Assembly: GCA_964649515.1 (NCBI GenBank)
Contig: CAZYPV010000006.1
Coordinates: forward strand, 7,983 to 71,982
Source: CALKGK01 sp964649515
Lineage (GTDB): Bacteria > Bacteroidota > Bacteroidia > Flavobacteriales_D > Sanyastnellaceae
Direction: 5' to 3'
Length of the DNA stretch: 64,000 nucleotides
Positions 63,036-64,000 of the stretch are shown piece by piece. The notes beneath the pieces were generated by a model. That model made no database searches. It saw only the letters and a list, made by a program, of their open reading frames with translations, and was not told where the DNA came from. The stretch's first letter is position 1. Every line of letters starts with the position of its first letter. A program made the translations under genes and the position numbers.

Positions 63036-64000
63036 ATGGATTCACAAGGAATTAAACTCGCACTCGTAGGAGCCACAGGTATGGTTGGTGAGGAGATGCT
63101 CAAAGTACTGGAAGAAAGGAAGTTTCCCATTCAAAAACTCATTCCAGTGGCTTCGGAAAAATCCATTGGGAAAAAGATTGTTTTTCGGGGTGAAGGCCAT
63201 CCGGTGGTGAGCATTCAAGAGGCTTTGGACTTGAAACCAGACATCGCCCTATTCAGTGCCGGTGGTGAAACGAGTTTGCTTTGGGCTGAAAAATTTGCAA
63301 ACGAAGGATGCACAGTGATCGACAATTCTAGCGCTTGGAGGATGTCGGCAGAACATCAATTGATTGTCCCTGAAATCAACGGACACCTCCTCACCAAAGA
63401 AGATAAAATCATCGCAAACCCCAACTGCAGCACGATTCAACTGGTCATGTGCCTGAACCCTTTACACCATCGTTATCAAATTAAAAGGGTCATTGTATCT
63501 ACTTACCAAAGCATTTCAGGAACGGGAATCAAAGCGGTTAAGCAAATGGAAAACGAACGCAAAGGCGAAAAAGGGGAGATGGCCTATCCTTACCCCATCG
63601 ACCAGAACTGCCTGCCACATTGCGATAGCTTCCTAGAAAACGACTACACCAAAGAAGAGATGAAGCTCACCAACGAGACAAAGAAAATCTTGCGCGACGA
63701 TTCGATTTTGGTGAGTGCAACAGCGGTTCGAGTTCCAGTTCAAGGCGGACACTCGGAATCGGTGAACGTGGAATTTGAAAAGGATTTTGAGATTGCCGAC
63801 ATCAAAAAAATGCTGCACGAAACCCCCGGTGTTCTCTTGCAAGATCAACCAGACGTCAACAAGTACCCCATGCCGCTTTTCGCTAAAGGAAGAGACGAGG
63901 TATTTGTTGGAAGAATTCGAAGAGATCACTCGCACCCAAAAGCCATTAACTTCTGGTGTGTGGCTGATAATTTACGAAAAGGTGCTGCTACGAATGCGGT
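63036..64000 (+). CDS. asd: Aspartate-semialdehyde dehydrogenase, C-terminus cut by window edge
   Basis: This cytosolic enzyme reduces aspartyl phosphate to aspartate semialdehyde, on the way to lysine, diaminopimelate, threonine and methionine. The open frame reaches the window end without a stop. Motifs are IKLALVGATGMVGEEMLKVL (NADPH fold), DIALFSAGGETS, the catalytic Cys in IIANPNCSTIQLVM, and the substrate-binding TAVRVPVQGGHSESVNVEF. About 15 residues are probably missing. ATG at 63036 matches the usual family start. ATG at 63012 would add eight residues and is only 11 bases from the -7 element, so it is less likely. Confidence 0.95.
   Translation, partial: MDSQGIKLALVGATGMVGEEMLKVLEERKFPIQKLIPVASEKSIGKKIVFRGEGHPVVSIQEALDLKPDIALFSAGGETSLLWAEKFANEGCTVIDNSSAWRMSAEHQLIVPEINGHLLTKEDKIIANPNCSTIQLVMCLNPLHHRYQIKRVIVSTYQSISGTGIKAVKQMENERKGEKGEMAYPYPIDQNCLPHCDSFLENDYTKEEMKLTNETKKILRDDSILVSATAVRVPVQGGHSESVNVEFEKDFEIADIKKMLHETPGVLLQDQPDVNKYPMPLFAKGRDEVFVGRIRRDHSHPKAINFWCVADNLRKGAATNA

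Noticed and set aside
1..64000. tRNA, rRNA, CRISPR arrays, IS elements or prophage
   Set aside because: No TTCGA-type T-loop with acceptor stem, no regularly spaced direct repeats, no transposase or integrase motif, and no phage structural genes were found on reading both strands.

Overview
The window looks like the chromosome of a Bacteroidota bacterium, most likely order Flavobacteriales. It carries the gliding/T9SS lipoprotein gene gldH, six secreted proteins with C-terminal regions typical of T9SS cargo and one with a CHU-type gliding-motility C-terminal domain. It also has a DUF6341-like/DUF6427/purD neighbourhood, DUF4271-hemD, DUF2480 next to dxs, and recurrent TAnnTTTG (-7) promoter elements of the Bacteroidota primary sigma factor. 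Several genes start with TTG or GTG. A run of exactly 100 N (39092-39191) shows that this is a scaffolded draft assembly. The finer lineage (Cryomorphaceae/Crocinitomicaceae-like) is a guess.

Layout. 1-8.3 kb: a truncated secreted TPR protein, then ileS, a TraR/DksA-like gene and lspA on the + strand, converging on ompA-like and ispG on the - strand. 8.3-11 kb: a VWA protein and a MoxR-like AAA ATPase, translationally coupled. 11-15 kb: a 1241-residue T9SS cargo with a long structured leader that may encode a small RNA or attenuator. 15-21.3 kb: recO, a TonB-dependent receptor, holB, ricT (PSP1) and gldH. 21.3-27.4 kb (-): lamin-tail T9SS protein, TonB receptor and a double-HKD phospholipase-D-family T9SS protein, a plausible system for cleaving and importing extracellular phosphodiesters or DNA. 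27.6-37.8 kb: a 2128-residue repetitive adhesin, an LVIVD/choice-of-anchor-B protein and an M43 metalloprotease, all secreted. 38-40.7 kb: an XRE regulator, an outer-membrane protein broken by the assembly gap, and two unknown envelope proteins. 40.9-52.5 kb: polA, DUF2480, dxs, purQ, a second large T9SS cargo, DUF6427, a DUF6341-like small membrane protein and purD. 52.6-58 kb: two LPS-type glycosyltransferases facing an O-antigen ligase, an S41 protease and rnpA. 58-64 kb: hemD, DUF4271, a 1163-residue protein built of repeated Ig-like/lamin-tail modules, and asd truncated at the right edge.

Functionally this is a housekeeping backbone (tRNA charging, lipoprotein processing, MEP isoprenoid genes dxs and ispG, purine genes purQ and purD, DNA replication and repair genes polA, holB and recO, heme, lysine/threonine precursor) interleaved with a large surface-secretome. 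No rRNA, tRNA, CRISPR array, IS element or prophage was recognised. The most unusual signals are regulatory: an intrinsic terminator inside the leader of a T9SS cargo gene, another terminator ending seven bases before a TonB receptor start, a perfect 14-bp palindrome in the dxs leader, and two genes (purD, holB) whose -7 element lies exactly four bases before the start codon, which suggests leaderless mRNAs.
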